DNA of 64,000 nucleotides, taken from NCBI RefSeq assembly GCF_000282495.1, contig NZ_AKJE01000078.1, forward strand, positions 1 through 64,000, read 5' to 3'. Source of the stretch: Pseudomonas sp. GM79 (GTDB lineage: Bacteria > Pseudomonadota > Gammaproteobacteria > Pseudomonadales > Pseudomonadaceae). Each line of letters begins with the position of its first letter. The first letter of the stretch is position 1. The translations under genes were made by a program, and so were the position numbers. Shown here one piece after another: positions 34,020-42,216 of the stretch. The notes beneath the pieces are model-generated. The model saw only the letters and a list, made by a program, of their open reading frames with translations, had not been told where the DNA came from and searched no databases.

Positions 34020-34739
34020 ATGTCTGATGCAGACAGCAGTCGTTTCGTTATTCGTGACCGTAATTGGCACCCCAAAGCCCTGACCCCTGATTACAAAACC
34101 TCTGTCGCCCGTTCTCCACGCCAAGCCTTGGTGAGCATTCCCCAGTCGGCCAGCGAAACCAGTGGCCCGGATTTCTCTCACCTGAAGATGGGGCGGTTCG
34201 ATAACGACTTGCTGCTAAATTTCAACAACGGCGGTTTGCCGGTGGGCGAGCGCATCATCGTTTCCGGCCGGGTCTGTGATCAATATGGCAAGCCAATCCC
34301 ACATACCCTGGTGGAGATGTGGCAGGCCAACGCCGGTGGTCGCTACCGGCACAAGAATGATCGTTACCTGGCACCACTGGACCCGAATTTCGGCGGTGTC
34401 GGCCGGGCTCTGACCGACCGCGATGGCTACTACAGCTTCCGCACCATCAAGCCGGGTCCTTACCCATGGCGTAACGGCCCGAATGAGTGGCGTCCGGCGC
34501 ACATCCACTTCTCTATCAGTGGGCCATCGATCGCCACGCGCCTGATCACCCAGCTGTATTTCGAAGGCGATCCGCTGATCCCGATGTGCCCGATCGTCAA
34601 GTCGATCGCCAATCCAGAGGCGGTACAGAGCCTGATCGCCCGGCTCGACATGGGTAATGCCAATCCGATGGATTGCCTGGCCTATCGCTTCGACATCGTG
34701 CTGCGCGGCCAGCGCAAGACCCACTTCGAAAACTGCTGA
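34020..34739 (+). CDS. pcaH: Protocatechuate 3,4-dioxygenase beta subunit
   Basis: 239 residues from the ATG at 34020, with AGGAG upstream. Catalytic subunit of the ferric intradiol dioxygenase that opens protocatechuate to 3-carboxy-cis,cis-muconate. The four iron ligands are present: Tyr109 (GGRYRHKND), Tyr148 (KPGPYPW), His161 and His163 (RPAHIHFSI), matching the P. putida enzyme. Followed 11 bases later by pcaG. It gives a useful contrast with the intradiol homologue at 59292-60137, which has lost three of these ligands. Confidence 0.97.
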   Translation: MSDADSSRFVIRDRNWHPKALTPDYKTSVARSPRQALVSIPQSASETSGPDFSHLKMGRFDNDLLLNFNNGGLPVGERIIVSGRVCDQYGKPIPHTLVEMWQANAGGRYRHKNDRYLAPLDPNFGGVGRALTDRDGYYSFRTIKPGPYPWRNGPNEWRPAHIHFSISGPSIATRLITQLYFEGDPLIPMCPIVKSIANPEAVQSLIARLDMGNANPMDCLAYRFDIVLRGQRKTHFENC

Positions 34740-34750
34740 GGAGTCCGTCC

Positions 34751-35356
34751 ATGCCTATCGAACTGCTACCCGAAACCCCTTCGCAAACAGCCGGCCCTTA
34801 CGTACATATCGGTCTGGCCCTGGCGGCTGCCGGCAACCCGACACGGCCGGAGGAAATCTGGAATCAGATGGCCAAGCCGGGTGCCGAGGGCGAACAGATT
34901 TTGCTGATCGGTCATGTCTATGACGGCAACGGTCACCTGGTGCGAGACTCATTTCTGGAGTTTTGGCAGGCCAATCATGAAGGGGTTTACGACCCGGTCT
35001 TCGACTCGGAAAAAGCCTTCAACAGCTTTGGCCGAACCGCCACCACCTTCGATGCAGGGGAGTGGACACTCAATACCATCAAGCCTGGCGTGGTGAAGAA
35101 TGCCGCCGGGGTGCCGATGGCGCCGCACATCAATGTGTCGCTGTTTGCCCGCGGGATCAATATTCACCTGCAAACCCGGCTGTACTTTGCCGATGAGCCA
35201 CAAGCCAACGCGAAGTGCCCGGTGCTTAATCTGATCGAGCAACCGCAGCGTCGAGAAACGCTGATAGCGCAACGTTGCGAGGTGGATGGCAAGGCGGCTT
35301 ATCGTTTTGACATACGTATTCAGGGGGAGGGTGAAACGGTGTTCTTCGATTTTTAA
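34751..35356 (+). CDS. pcaG: Protocatechuate 3,4-dioxygenase alpha subunit
   Basis: 201 residues from the ATG at 34751 with GAGGAG before it. Starts PIELLPETPSQTAGPYVHIG, as PcaG does, with APHINVSLFARGINIHLQTR later in the fold. It is the non-catalytic partner that completes the active-site pocket of the (alpha-beta-Fe) unit. Ends 53 bases before a bidirectional terminator. Downstream pca genes (pcaB, C, D) are not in the window. Confidence 0.96.
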   Translation: MPIELLPETPSQTAGPYVHIGLALAAAGNPTRPEEIWNQMAKPGAEGEQILLIGHVYDGNGHLVRDSFLEFWQANHEGVYDPVFDSEKAFNSFGRTATTFDAGEWTLNTIKPGVVKNAAGVPMAPHINVSLFARGINIHLQTRLYFADEPQANAKCPVLNLIEQPQRRETLIAQRCEVDGKAAYRFDIRIQGEGETVFFDF

Positions 35357-35409
35357 ATCCGCTTAGTGCCGAGTCAGTGAGTTCAACGAACCAAGCATGC
35401 AGACAACAA

Positions 35410-35445
35410 AAAGCCGCTGCCACCCTCACAGGGCGGCAGCGGCTT
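35410..35445. terminator. Bidirectional terminator between pcaG and the quinate dehydrogenase gene
   Basis: AAAGCCGCTGCC (35410-35421) and GGCAGCGGCTTT (35434-35445) are perfect arms, with AA and T runs on both sides. Confidence 0.8.
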
Positions 35446-35460
35446 TCAGGTGTTACGGGG

Positions 35461-37884
35461 TTACTGGCTATCAGGCAGCGCGTAAGCGATCACATAATCG
35501 CCGCGATCGGGCGACTGACGCGCACCACCTGCGGTGATGACAACGTACTGCTTGCCTGTTTTCGGCGACACATACGTCATCGGGCCACCCTGGCTACCCA
35601 CGGGTAGCCGGGCTTTCCAGGCCTCTTTTCCGTTGGCGGAGTTGAAGGCGCGCAGGTAGTAGTCCTGTGTACCGGCGATGAACACCAGGCCGCCCTGGGT
35701 GGAGAGCGTACCACCCAGCGTCGGCATGCCGATCGGCAACGGCAGATGCATCTTGATACCCAATGGGCCAGTATCCTGGACGGTGCCAACCGGCACTTGC
35801 CACGCGACTTTCTGGGTTTTCATGTCGATCGCGGTCAGTGTGCCAAAGGGCGGTGCCTGGCAAGGGATACCGGCGACCGACAGGAAGCGGTTCTTGTTCA
35901 CTGCATACGGGGTGCCTTTGAGCGGTACCGCGCCCATGCCGGTGTTCAGTGCTTCACCACCGGAAGAAGCCTTGGCATCTTTCTTCGCCGCAATCATCTG
36001 GATCCACAGGCCCAGACGCATGTCGTTGACGAAGATAAAACCGTGTACCGGGTCAGTCGAGATACCGCCCCAGTTCATCCCTCCCAGCGAACCCGGGAAG
36101 CTCAGCGAGATATCGGTGCCTGGTGCGGTGTACAGCCCGTCGTAACGCATTTTCTTGAACGAGATACGGCAGAGCAGTTGATCGAACGGCGTCGCCCCCC
36201 ACATGTCCGACTCGGTCAGCGTCTGTGCGCCGATCTCTGGCATGCCCACCGATTTCGGCTGAGTCAGCGAGTAAGGTTCGTTCGGGATGTTCGACGTTTT
36301 GACCGGAACCTCTTCCACCTTGGTCAGCGGTTTGCCGGTGGCGCGGTCAAGCACGAAGATCTGCCCGGCTTTGGTGCCGATCACGACGGCGGGCACCTTG
36401 CTGCCGTCAGCTTTGGTGAAGTCGATCAGGCTTGGCTGCATGGGCAGGTCGAAGTCCCACAGGTCGTTGTGGACGGTTTGGTAGACCCACTTTTCTTCGC
36501 CAGTGGTTGCGTTCAGTGCAAGAACGGAAGCGCCGTACTTGTGGTTCAGTGCCGTACGTTCCACACCGTAGATGTCGGTGGACGAACTACCCATCGGCAA
36601 GAACACGGTGTTCATCGCCGGGTCGTAAGACATCGGTGCCCAACTGTTGGGGGTGCTGCGCACGTACGTGCTGCCGGCAGCCGGAGCTTGCTTGTCTTCG
36701 GGGTTGCCCGGGTCGAATGCCCAGCGCATCTCGCCGGTGACGACGTCGAAACCACGGATCACGCCACCTGGCATGTCGGTCTGGACGTTGTCGGCGACAC
36801 GGCCGCCTACGACCACGGTGGTCCCGGCCATCAGCGGTGCCGACGACAGCTGGTAATAGGAGTCAGGGACGTCGCCGAGACCGGCTTTCAGATCAACCTG
36901 GCCATTGTTACCGAAGCCCTGGCAGAACTCCCCTGTGTCGGCGTCCACTGCGATCAGGCGCGCATCGATGGTGTTGGTCAGCAGACGGCGCTGGCAGTTG
37001 GCGCCGGCCGGTATCGACACTGGCTTTACAGGTGTGCTGCCGTCAGCAGGCTGGGCGAGCGCGGCGGTAGCGTCGAAGTAGGCGACACCGCGGCAACGTT
37101 GCCAAACACGGGTCTTGGCGTTGATCTCATTTTTCCACAGCTGTTTACCGGTATCGGCATCCAGTGCGATGAGGTTGTTGTGCGGGGTGCAGATGAACAC
37201 CTTGTCGCCAACCTGCAGCGGAGTCATCTGATCTTCGGCGCCATTGCCGTCGCTGATCGCGATGTCCCCGGTATTGTAGGTCCATGCCGGCACCAGCTTC
37301 GAGACGTTGCTACGGTTGATCTGGTCCAGAGCGGCGAAGCGGCTGCCACCTTCGTCGTTACCGTAGTGTTCCCAGTTTTTCTGGGCCTTGGCAGGGTCGA
37401 CCGTTGTCAGGCCTGGGCCGTCACCGGTCGGCGAGACAGGGGCATGGGGGACGAACATACCGGCTCCACCTGCAACCACGGCGATTGCCAGCACACCGCT
37501 CAGAGCGTAGTCACTGCGACCGCTGGCCAGGCTATTGGCCTTGCGCAGATGGGGGTAGACCAATGCCACCAACAGGCTCAGCACGCCCAGGGCGAACAAG
37601 CGAGAGATCAGTGGCCAGAAATTCAGTCCGACATCGGCCAGCGCCCAAATCACGGTCAGCACCATCACCGCCGCGAACAGCCAGGCACCTTGCAGACGCT
37701 GCTTGAAGAGCAGTACGGCAGAGACGAGCAAACCGAAACCGGCGAGCAGGAAGTACCAGCTGCCACCCAGCGTGGCGAGGTAGCCACCACCCGTTGCGAA
37801 GAATAATCCAAATACCAGCACACCGAAGGCGACGACCCAGATGGGCCAGCGGCTGACGGATGCCGAAGGTCGAGACTTAGTCAT
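35461..37884 (-). CDS. quiA: Membrane-bound PQQ-dependent dehydrogenase, probable quinate/shikimate dehydrogenase
   Basis: 807 residues from the ATG at 37884. The first 140 residues hold about five hydrophobic segments (WVVAFGVLVFGLFFATGGGY, WYFLLAGFGLLVSAVLLF and others), as in membrane glucose and quinate dehydrogenases. The rest is an eight-bladed PQQ propeller facing the periplasm: NWEHYGNDEGGSRFAALDQI, PHNNLIALDADTGKQLWKNE, VWQRCRGV, YQTVHNDLWDFDLPMQPSLI. Electrons go to ubiquinone. Convergent with pcaHG; quinate and shikimate are converted via dehydroshikimate to protocatechuate, so location supports QuiA over a glucose dehydrogenase. A PcaQ-like site lies upstream at 37960-37975. Confidence 0.85.
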   Translation of the reverse strand: MTKSRPSASVSRWPIWVVAFGVLVFGLFFATGGGYLATLGGSWYFLLAGFGLLVSAVLLFKQRLQGAWLFAAVMVLTVIWALADVGLNFWPLISRLFALGVLSLLVALVYPHLRKANSLASGRSDYALSGVLAIAVVAGGAGMFVPHAPVSPTGDGPGLTTVDPAKAQKNWEHYGNDEGGSRFAALDQINRSNVSKLVPAWTYNTGDIAISDGNGAEDQMTPLQVGDKVFICTPHNNLIALDADTGKQLWKNEINAKTRVWQRCRGVAYFDATAALAQPADGSTPVKPVSIPAGANCQRRLLTNTIDARLIAVDADTGEFCQGFGNNGQVDLKAGLGDVPDSYYQLSSAPLMAGTTVVVGGRVADNVQTDMPGGVIRGFDVVTGEMRWAFDPGNPEDKQAPAAGSTYVRSTPNSWAPMSYDPAMNTVFLPMGSSSTDIYGVERTALNHKYGASVLALNATTGEEKWVYQTVHNDLWDFDLPMQPSLIDFTKADGSKVPAVVIGTKAGQIFVLDRATGKPLTKVEEVPVKTSNIPNEPYSLTQPKSVGMPEIGAQTLTESDMWGATPFDQLLCRISFKKMRYDGLYTAPGTDISLSFPGSLGGMNWGGISTDPVHGFIFVNDMRLGLWIQMIAAKKDAKASSGGEALNTGMGAVPLKGTPYAVNKNRFLSVAGIPCQAPPFGTLTAIDMKTQKVAWQVPVGTVQDTGPLGIKMHLPLPIGMPTLGGTLSTQGGLVFIAGTQDYYLRAFNSANGKEAWKARLPVGSQGGPMTYVSPKTGKQYVVITAGGARQSPDRGDYVIAYALPDSQ

Positions 37885-37950
37885 GTTGCATGATCCTACT
37901 GACGCATGAACGTTTGTGGGGAGGGTTAAGAGTAGTGAAGGCAAGTCTGA

Positions 37951-37975
37951 AAATAGTTGTTAACTATTTGGTTAA
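37951..37975. promoter_or_regulatory. Palindrome and PcaQ-like site upstream of quiA
   Basis: AAATAGTT-GTT-AACTATTT (37951-37969) is a perfect inverted repeat. Overlapping it, TTAACT-ATTT-GGTTAA (37960-37975) matches the PcaQ box ATAACC-N4-GGTTAA in 10 of 12 arm positions. They lie 67-90 bases before the quiA start. Confidence 0.5.
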
Positions 37976-38129
37976 TTGCTCAAAGATATCAAAAAAAGCG
38001 AGCCCTGCGACAAATTGTCATTTGCCGGAAAGGAGAAACACTGTTGCGGCGATGGTAACAATCGAGAGGAATGACCCTAAATACGCGGGGCGAGCTTGCG
38101 AAGATTGCCTTCGGCCAGATGCGATTGGC

Positions 38130-38335
38130 CTACCGCAACGAGCAATAGGCAATGGGGTCGATGTAAGCCGACTGCAGGTCCCGCACCGGGATCTCCCAGA
38201 TGATTTGCTTTGGCGGCGTTTCTTTGTAGGCCGGGTTGTTGAGGTAGCTGTTTGCCACGCCAGAGAGCGCTCCGCCGTCTTTGGCGAAGTTACCCACGGG
38301 GGGCGCCCAGTGCCTGTCGATGCCCGCTGCTTTGA
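38130..38335 (-). pseudogene. C-terminal remnant resembling AlgJ/AlgX-type acetyltransferases
   Basis: The reverse strand reads GNFAKDGGALSGVANSYLNN, then KETPPKQIIWEIPVRDL and a stop at 38130. The 'PPK-x-I-W-E-I-P-x-R' pattern occurs in the SGNH-type alginate acetylation proteins AlgJ and AlgX. No start exists; the frame is cut where the small gene at 38336 ends. Family assignment is tentative. Confidence 0.4.
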
Positions 38336-38554
38336 TCAGTGTGGGCCTTGGGCTCTCAGCTTGGCCAAGCCCTGTGTGATGTGTCCGGCGTTCTTACCGA
38401 TCGTTTGGAGCGCGCCGCGGACCTTGTCGCCAGCCGCGGCATGGCCTTGTTTCTCAACCAGTGAGGTCAGCTCCATCAGCGCAGCCTCCAGGGCGAGTTG
38501 GTTGTGATGCAGGCGTTCAAGAGCATCGGGGAGAGAGTATTCAGGGGAGGGCAT
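38336..38554 (-). CDS. Small Pseudomonas-type helical protein of unknown function
   Basis: 72 residues from the ATG at 38554, with GGAG about 11 bases before it. Reads MPSPEYSLPDALERLHHNQL, then ALEAALMELTSLVEKQG and GKNAGHITQGLAKL: a mostly alpha-helical acidic protein. Short proteins of this pattern (N-Q-x-ALEAA-ME-L-x-VEQ-G-x-VRGAL-x-TI-x-N-A-x-I-x-x-GLA) recur in Pseudomonas genomes; none has an assigned function to my knowledge. It stands alone between remnants and terminators. Confidence 0.6.
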   Translation of the reverse strand: MPSPEYSLPDALERLHHNQLALEAALMELTSLVEKQGHAAAGDKVRGALQTIGKNAGHITQGLAKLRAQGPH

Positions 38555-38887
38555 CGCTTCGACTCCATTCGAGGGAGTGGAGAGCTTAGCAGCGGGAATG
38601 GCTGACAACAAAAAGCCCGCAAATGGCGGGCTCTCTGTATGGGGTCAAATCCTTTTGTCCGTTCAATCTGCGCTCCGTTCTGTGAGCACTTCGTGAAAAG
38701 CATGTCGCTGGAACGAAAAAAACCGGCACTTGGCCGGGCTCCCTGTCGATGGGGCCAAATCCTTTTGGCTGACCGCATTGTGCATAGTGGGTGTGACGAA
38801 GGTATGACAGGGCGGATACGAAAGCGCGGGCAAAAGCCCGCGGGCGGGCCTCTCCATGAGGATTGATCGGTTATCGGTTAAACCGTT
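38555..38887. other. Intergenic region with several terminator-like hairpins
   Basis: Holds three GC hairpins: AGCCCGC-AAAT-GGCGGGCT near 38614-38631, CCGGC-ACTT-GGCCGG near 38722-38738, and GCGGGC-AAAA-GCCCGC near 38826-38841. Two near-copies of a GGGGTCAAATCCTTTTG / GGGGCCAAATCCTTTTG segment start at about 38641 and 38752, a direct repeat 111 bases apart. No gene is seen. Confidence 0.45.
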
Positions 38888-39165
38888 CAACCAATGAGTA
38901 CTGATGCCCACCAATGCCTTGTCTGCCTCAAGTACCCAGGTCACACCTTCTTGGGCCTGACGATGACCACTCTCCATGGTCTGCACGGCATTGTTGGATG
39001 ATGTCTGGAGCTTGGTGATCAGGTCATGGATCTGGGTGGTGGATTGCGAGGTGCGCTGGGCCAGTTGGCGAACCTCATCGGCCACGACAGCGACCCCCCT
39101 GACCACGTTAATGCGGCACGATCCAGCGGTAAAAGCGTCCCCAGAAGCTTTGTTATGATCCCTTT
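38888..39165 (-). pseudogene. Methyl-accepting chemotaxis protein, signalling-domain remnant
   Basis: The reverse strand carries VAVVADEVRQLAQRTSQSTT then QIHDLITKLQTSSNNAVQTM, the cytoplasmic hairpin of a chemoreceptor just after the conserved tip. The tip glutamate-rich motif itself is garbled: the preceding sequence TLLPLDRAAL is in another frame. The ligand-binding domain, membrane segments and C-terminal end are missing. Confidence 0.7.
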
Positions 39166-39267
39166 CTCTGCCATCTGCAGCTGTGTGGCCTGTATCACCA
39201 GAGCGCCGGACCGCCGGACCGCCGGAGCACACTGGATGACGATGCTTATCACCCAGTGTGTCGTCTT

Positions 39268-40608
39268 TTACAGAATGTTCAGCGGGTAGCTGATGATCAC
39301 TCGATGCTCATCGCTGTCCCGTTGTGTGGACACTTCGGTGCGCAGTGAGGCGTGGCGAAGGGCAACGCTCAGGTCCTTCAGCGGACCCTGCTGAATGACA
39401 TAGCTCACCGTCAGGTTACGCTCCCACTCGCTTTTGTCGCCTGTGGGGGTACGGATGTTCGAGCCGCTTTCGTACATGCCAAGGAAACTCAAACCCGGAA
39501 CCCCGACCCTGGCGAAATCATATCCGTAGCGAACCTGCCAGGTGGTTTCTCCGGCGCGCTGGAATTTTCCGATCATCGACTCCGTCATGAAATAGGCGGT
39601 GGAGCCGTCACCCTGGTTCAACCAGACCGCGTCGCTGTCGCCGCTAACTTGCTGCAGTCCGGCGGCGAAGGTGTGGCCGTTCAGCAGGTAGGTGAATTGC
39701 GCGCTGCTCAGGCGACTGTCGACCTTGCCTTTGGTCACACCGTTGCCGTAGTAGCCAAAGGTGTAGAAATCCGGGTCATGGCCGTTGGCTCCATCGGAGC
39801 GGTTGTCGAAGTGGCGCAAGTCGGTACGCAGGGTGCCGGGGCCGACCTGCCAGTCGTATTTGAGACCGAGGAAGTTCTGTTTGTAGAAGTCCTGCAAGTT
39901 GCCGTAGTAGTACTGCAAGGTCAGGTCTTTGGTCGCTTTGTAGTCCACGCCGCCGTAATAGAACTTGTTAACGAACTCGCCCGTCTGCGGGTTGTTTGCA
40001 CCGGGAATGGACATGCCCATCTGGTTGCTTGAACCGCGGCCTTTGACATGCTCCAACTGGCCGAGGGTGAAGGTGACGTTCTCCAGGTCCTTGGACTGGA
40101 GCTGCCCGCCATTGAAGGTTTGTTGCAGCATGCGGTCGGTGGACATCACCACCGGCAACATCGGTACCAGCGTGCCGTACTTCAGTTCGGTGTTGGAGAA
40201 CTTTGCCTTGGCCGTCAGGCCCAGGCTGCCGAACTCATCCACGGCGCGCCCGTCACTGTCGGTCGGGAAGATGTTGCCGTTGAAGTTTTTGCTTTCGGGG
40301 TTGTAGTGCCGGCCCTTGCCGGAGTCCAGCCGAATACCGTACATGCCAATGGCGTCCACACCAAACCCCACCGTACCTTGGGTGTATCCGGACTGAAAGT
40401 TGGCGATGAAACCCTGGCCCCATTCCTGTGTGTAATTGGGGGCGGCCGCGCCGCTGCGGTTGTCGGCATTACTGAAAAAGTTGCGGGCCAGCACACTGAG
40501 CTTGCTGTCTTCTACCAGGCCGGCGGCGTAACCCTGTTGAGCGATGATCAGGCCGCAAATGCCGGCCACTACTTTAGGTGCGCGATTGAAAAGCTCCATC
40601 GGAGTCAT
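39268..40608 (-). CDS. OprD-family outer-membrane porin
   Basis: About 446 residues; the exact start is uncertain among ATGs at 40614, 40608 and 40599. Signal peptide around KVVAGICGLIIAQQGYAAGL. OprD hallmarks: LVEDSKLSVLARNFFSNADN at the mature start, EWGQGFIANFQSGYTQGTVG, FGVDAIGMYGIRLDS, LQSKDLENVTFTLGQ, and GVDYKATKDLTLQYYYG. C-terminal strand VIISYPLNIL. It lies 53 bases after the stop of a leftward MFS gene on the same strand and may be part of that transcription unit. Substrate not deducible; a carboxylate or amino acid is typical. Confidence 0.9.
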   Translation of the reverse strand: MTPMELFNRAPKVVAGICGLIIAQQGYAAGLVEDSKLSVLARNFFSNADNRSGAAAPNYTQEWGQGFIANFQSGYTQGTVGFGVDAIGMYGIRLDSGKGRHYNPESKNFNGNIFPTDSDGRAVDEFGSLGLTAKAKFSNTELKYGTLVPMLPVVMSTDRMLQQTFNGGQLQSKDLENVTFTLGQLEHVKGRGSSNQMGMSIPGANNPQTGEFVNKFYYGGVDYKATKDLTLQYYYGNLQDFYKQNFLGLKYDWQVGPGTLRTDLRHFDNRSDGANGHDPDFYTFGYYGNGVTKGKVDSRLSSAQFTYLLNGHTFAAGLQQVSGDSDAVWLNQGDGSTAYFMTESMIGKFQRAGETTWQVRYGYDFARVGVPGLSFLGMYESGSNIRTPTGDKSEWERNLTVSYVIQQGPLKDLSVALRHASLRTEVSTQRDSDEHRVIISYPLNIL

Positions 40609-40661
40609 CCCCATGAGTTGTCGAAAGTTGTGAGAGGCAGTCAAAAGCGGCAGTAAAGTTT

Positions 40662-42209
40662 TTATTGTTTTTCAGGAGCAGCGGTGGCCGGCAAGACGTG
40701 CAGTCTCACGGGCGGCAGGCGGTACAGGATGAACAGCGCGAGCACGCCGAGGCCGGCGCAAAGCAGCAGGCCAACGCCCACCGACTGAGCCAACGCATCG
40801 CGTGCAAGGCTCAGCCATTGCGGGTGTTCGAGCAGGGCGGCATCGGGGCGCAGAAGGACCTGCGGGTCGGCGTACAAGGCCAGTCCATCAGCGTGCCCTT
40901 TGGCGATAAAAAGACGTTGCAGGTTGGCGCTGTAAAGCAAGTTGACCAGCACACCCATCGAAGCGGTTCCCAGCAGCCCACCCACCAGGCGCAACGATTG
41001 GGTCAGTGCGGTGGCGATCCCGAGGAACTGACGCTCGGCAAGGGTCTGGGTGAAGACCGTCAGGTTGAGCAGGATGAAGCCCAGGCCAAGACCTGCCAGC
41101 AGGATCAAGCCGAGCAACGCATTGAACGAAGCACCGCGTCCGGCGATGGCCAAGCCGAGGCATGCCAGCAGCAACGCGACAAAACCGCACAGCGGCAACA
41201 GGTTTGGATTACGCAAACGGGTGACGATGCGACTGTTGACGATGGCGCCCAGGGTGATGCTCAGCGCGAGTGGCGTAATCAACAGGCCGGCATCCTGCGG
41301 TGAGTAGCCATAGCTGCCTTGCAGCAATAAAGGCAGATAGAACAACAACGTAAACATGATCGCCCCGGCGGCCATCGACAGCAGAAACAGCAGGCGCATG
41401 CTCGGCAACCCGAGTAAAGCCGCCGGCAGCAGTGCGTGCTGGCAGCGTCGCTCCCAGCGCCATAAGGCCAGGGTTGCTCCGACGCAGCTGACTCCCAGCG
41501 CCGCACTCAGCATCAGACTGGAATGCCCCAACCACTCGACGAACAATTGCAGGCAGCCCAGTGCCATGGCGATCAACAACGCGCCGGGCCAGTCGAGGCT
41601 GATTTTCGCCCGTTGTTGCGGGCGGTAATAAGGCAGGTAGCGCCAAGCGAAAAACAGCGCCAGACAACCCAACGGCAGATTGATGTAGAACACCGAGCGC
41701 CAACCGTAGGCGCCTGTCAGATAACCACCTAAACCCGGACCTATGGCGTTGACCACGCTGAACAGGGCACTCAGCAGCATCTGCCAGCGCAGACGTTGTC
41801 GGGTCTCAGGAAACAGTTCCGGAATGCAGGCGAACGCCGTGCCGATCAACATGCCTCCACCGACACCCTGCAAGGCGCGACCGATCACCAGCAACAGCAT
41901 GTCTGTGGCCACGGCGCAGGCCAGCGACGCCAAGGTGAAGATGAGGGTGGCGGCGATCACAAAGGGCTTGCGCCCGTAGTAATCCCCCAACCGGCCGAAG
42001 ATCGGGATGGTGACGATGGAGGCCAGCATGTAGCCCGTGGCGACCCAAGCGTAAAGCTCAAAGCCCTTGAGCTCGGCGACGATGCTGGGCAAGGCGTTAC
42101 CGATCACCGTCTGGTCGAGTGCCGAGAGCATCAGCACCAGCGAGATGCCAAGCATCGCAAGCAAAGCCTGCCTGAAGCTCAGGGGAGGGAGGGTCGCTGC
42201 CGTCATCAT
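40662..42209 (-). CDS. MFS transporter, DHA2 (EmrB/QacA) family with 14 membrane segments
   Basis: 515 residues from tandem ATGs at 42209/42206 with GAGGAA before them. Features: MLSALDQTVIGNALPSIVAE (segment 1 motif D1), IFGRLGDYYGRKPFVIAATL (motif A), and GRALQGVGGGMLIGTAFACI (motif C), diagnostic of drug:H+ antiporters. It follows the aminotransferase gene by 7 bases and so is co-transcribed with it. In that setting it may export an amino acid or a toxic by-product rather than a drug; this is inference. Confidence 0.88.
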   Translation of the reverse strand: MMTAATLPPLSFRQALLAMLGISLVLMLSALDQTVIGNALPSIVAELKGFELYAWVATGYMLASIVTIPIFGRLGDYYGRKPFVIAATLIFTLASLACAVATDMLLLVIGRALQGVGGGMLIGTAFACIPELFPETRQRLRWQMLLSALFSVVNAIGPGLGGYLTGAYGWRSVFYINLPLGCLALFFAWRYLPYYRPQQRAKISLDWPGALLIAMALGCLQLFVEWLGHSSLMLSAALGVSCVGATLALWRWERRCQHALLPAALLGLPSMRLLFLLSMAAGAIMFTLLFYLPLLLQGSYGYSPQDAGLLITPLALSITLGAIVNSRIVTRLRNPNLLPLCGFVALLLACLGLAIAGRGASFNALLGLILLAGLGLGFILLNLTVFTQTLAERQFLGIATALTQSLRLVGGLLGTASMGVLVNLLYSANLQRLFIAKGHADGLALYADPQVLLRPDAALLEHPQWLSLARDALAQSVGVGLLLCAGLGVLALFILYRLPPVRLHVLPATAAPEKQ

Positions 42210-42216
42210 CTGTTCC

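Noticed and set aside
35746..37806. A 686-codon open frame on the forward strand
   Set aside because: It is antisense to the PQQ dehydrogenase gene, which has clear domains; the translation is rich in His, Gln and Arg and shows no family features, as expected from a high-GC antisense shadow.
39019..39252. Small reverse open frame with protein-like start
   Set aside because: It is the out-of-frame reading of the chemoreceptor remnant.
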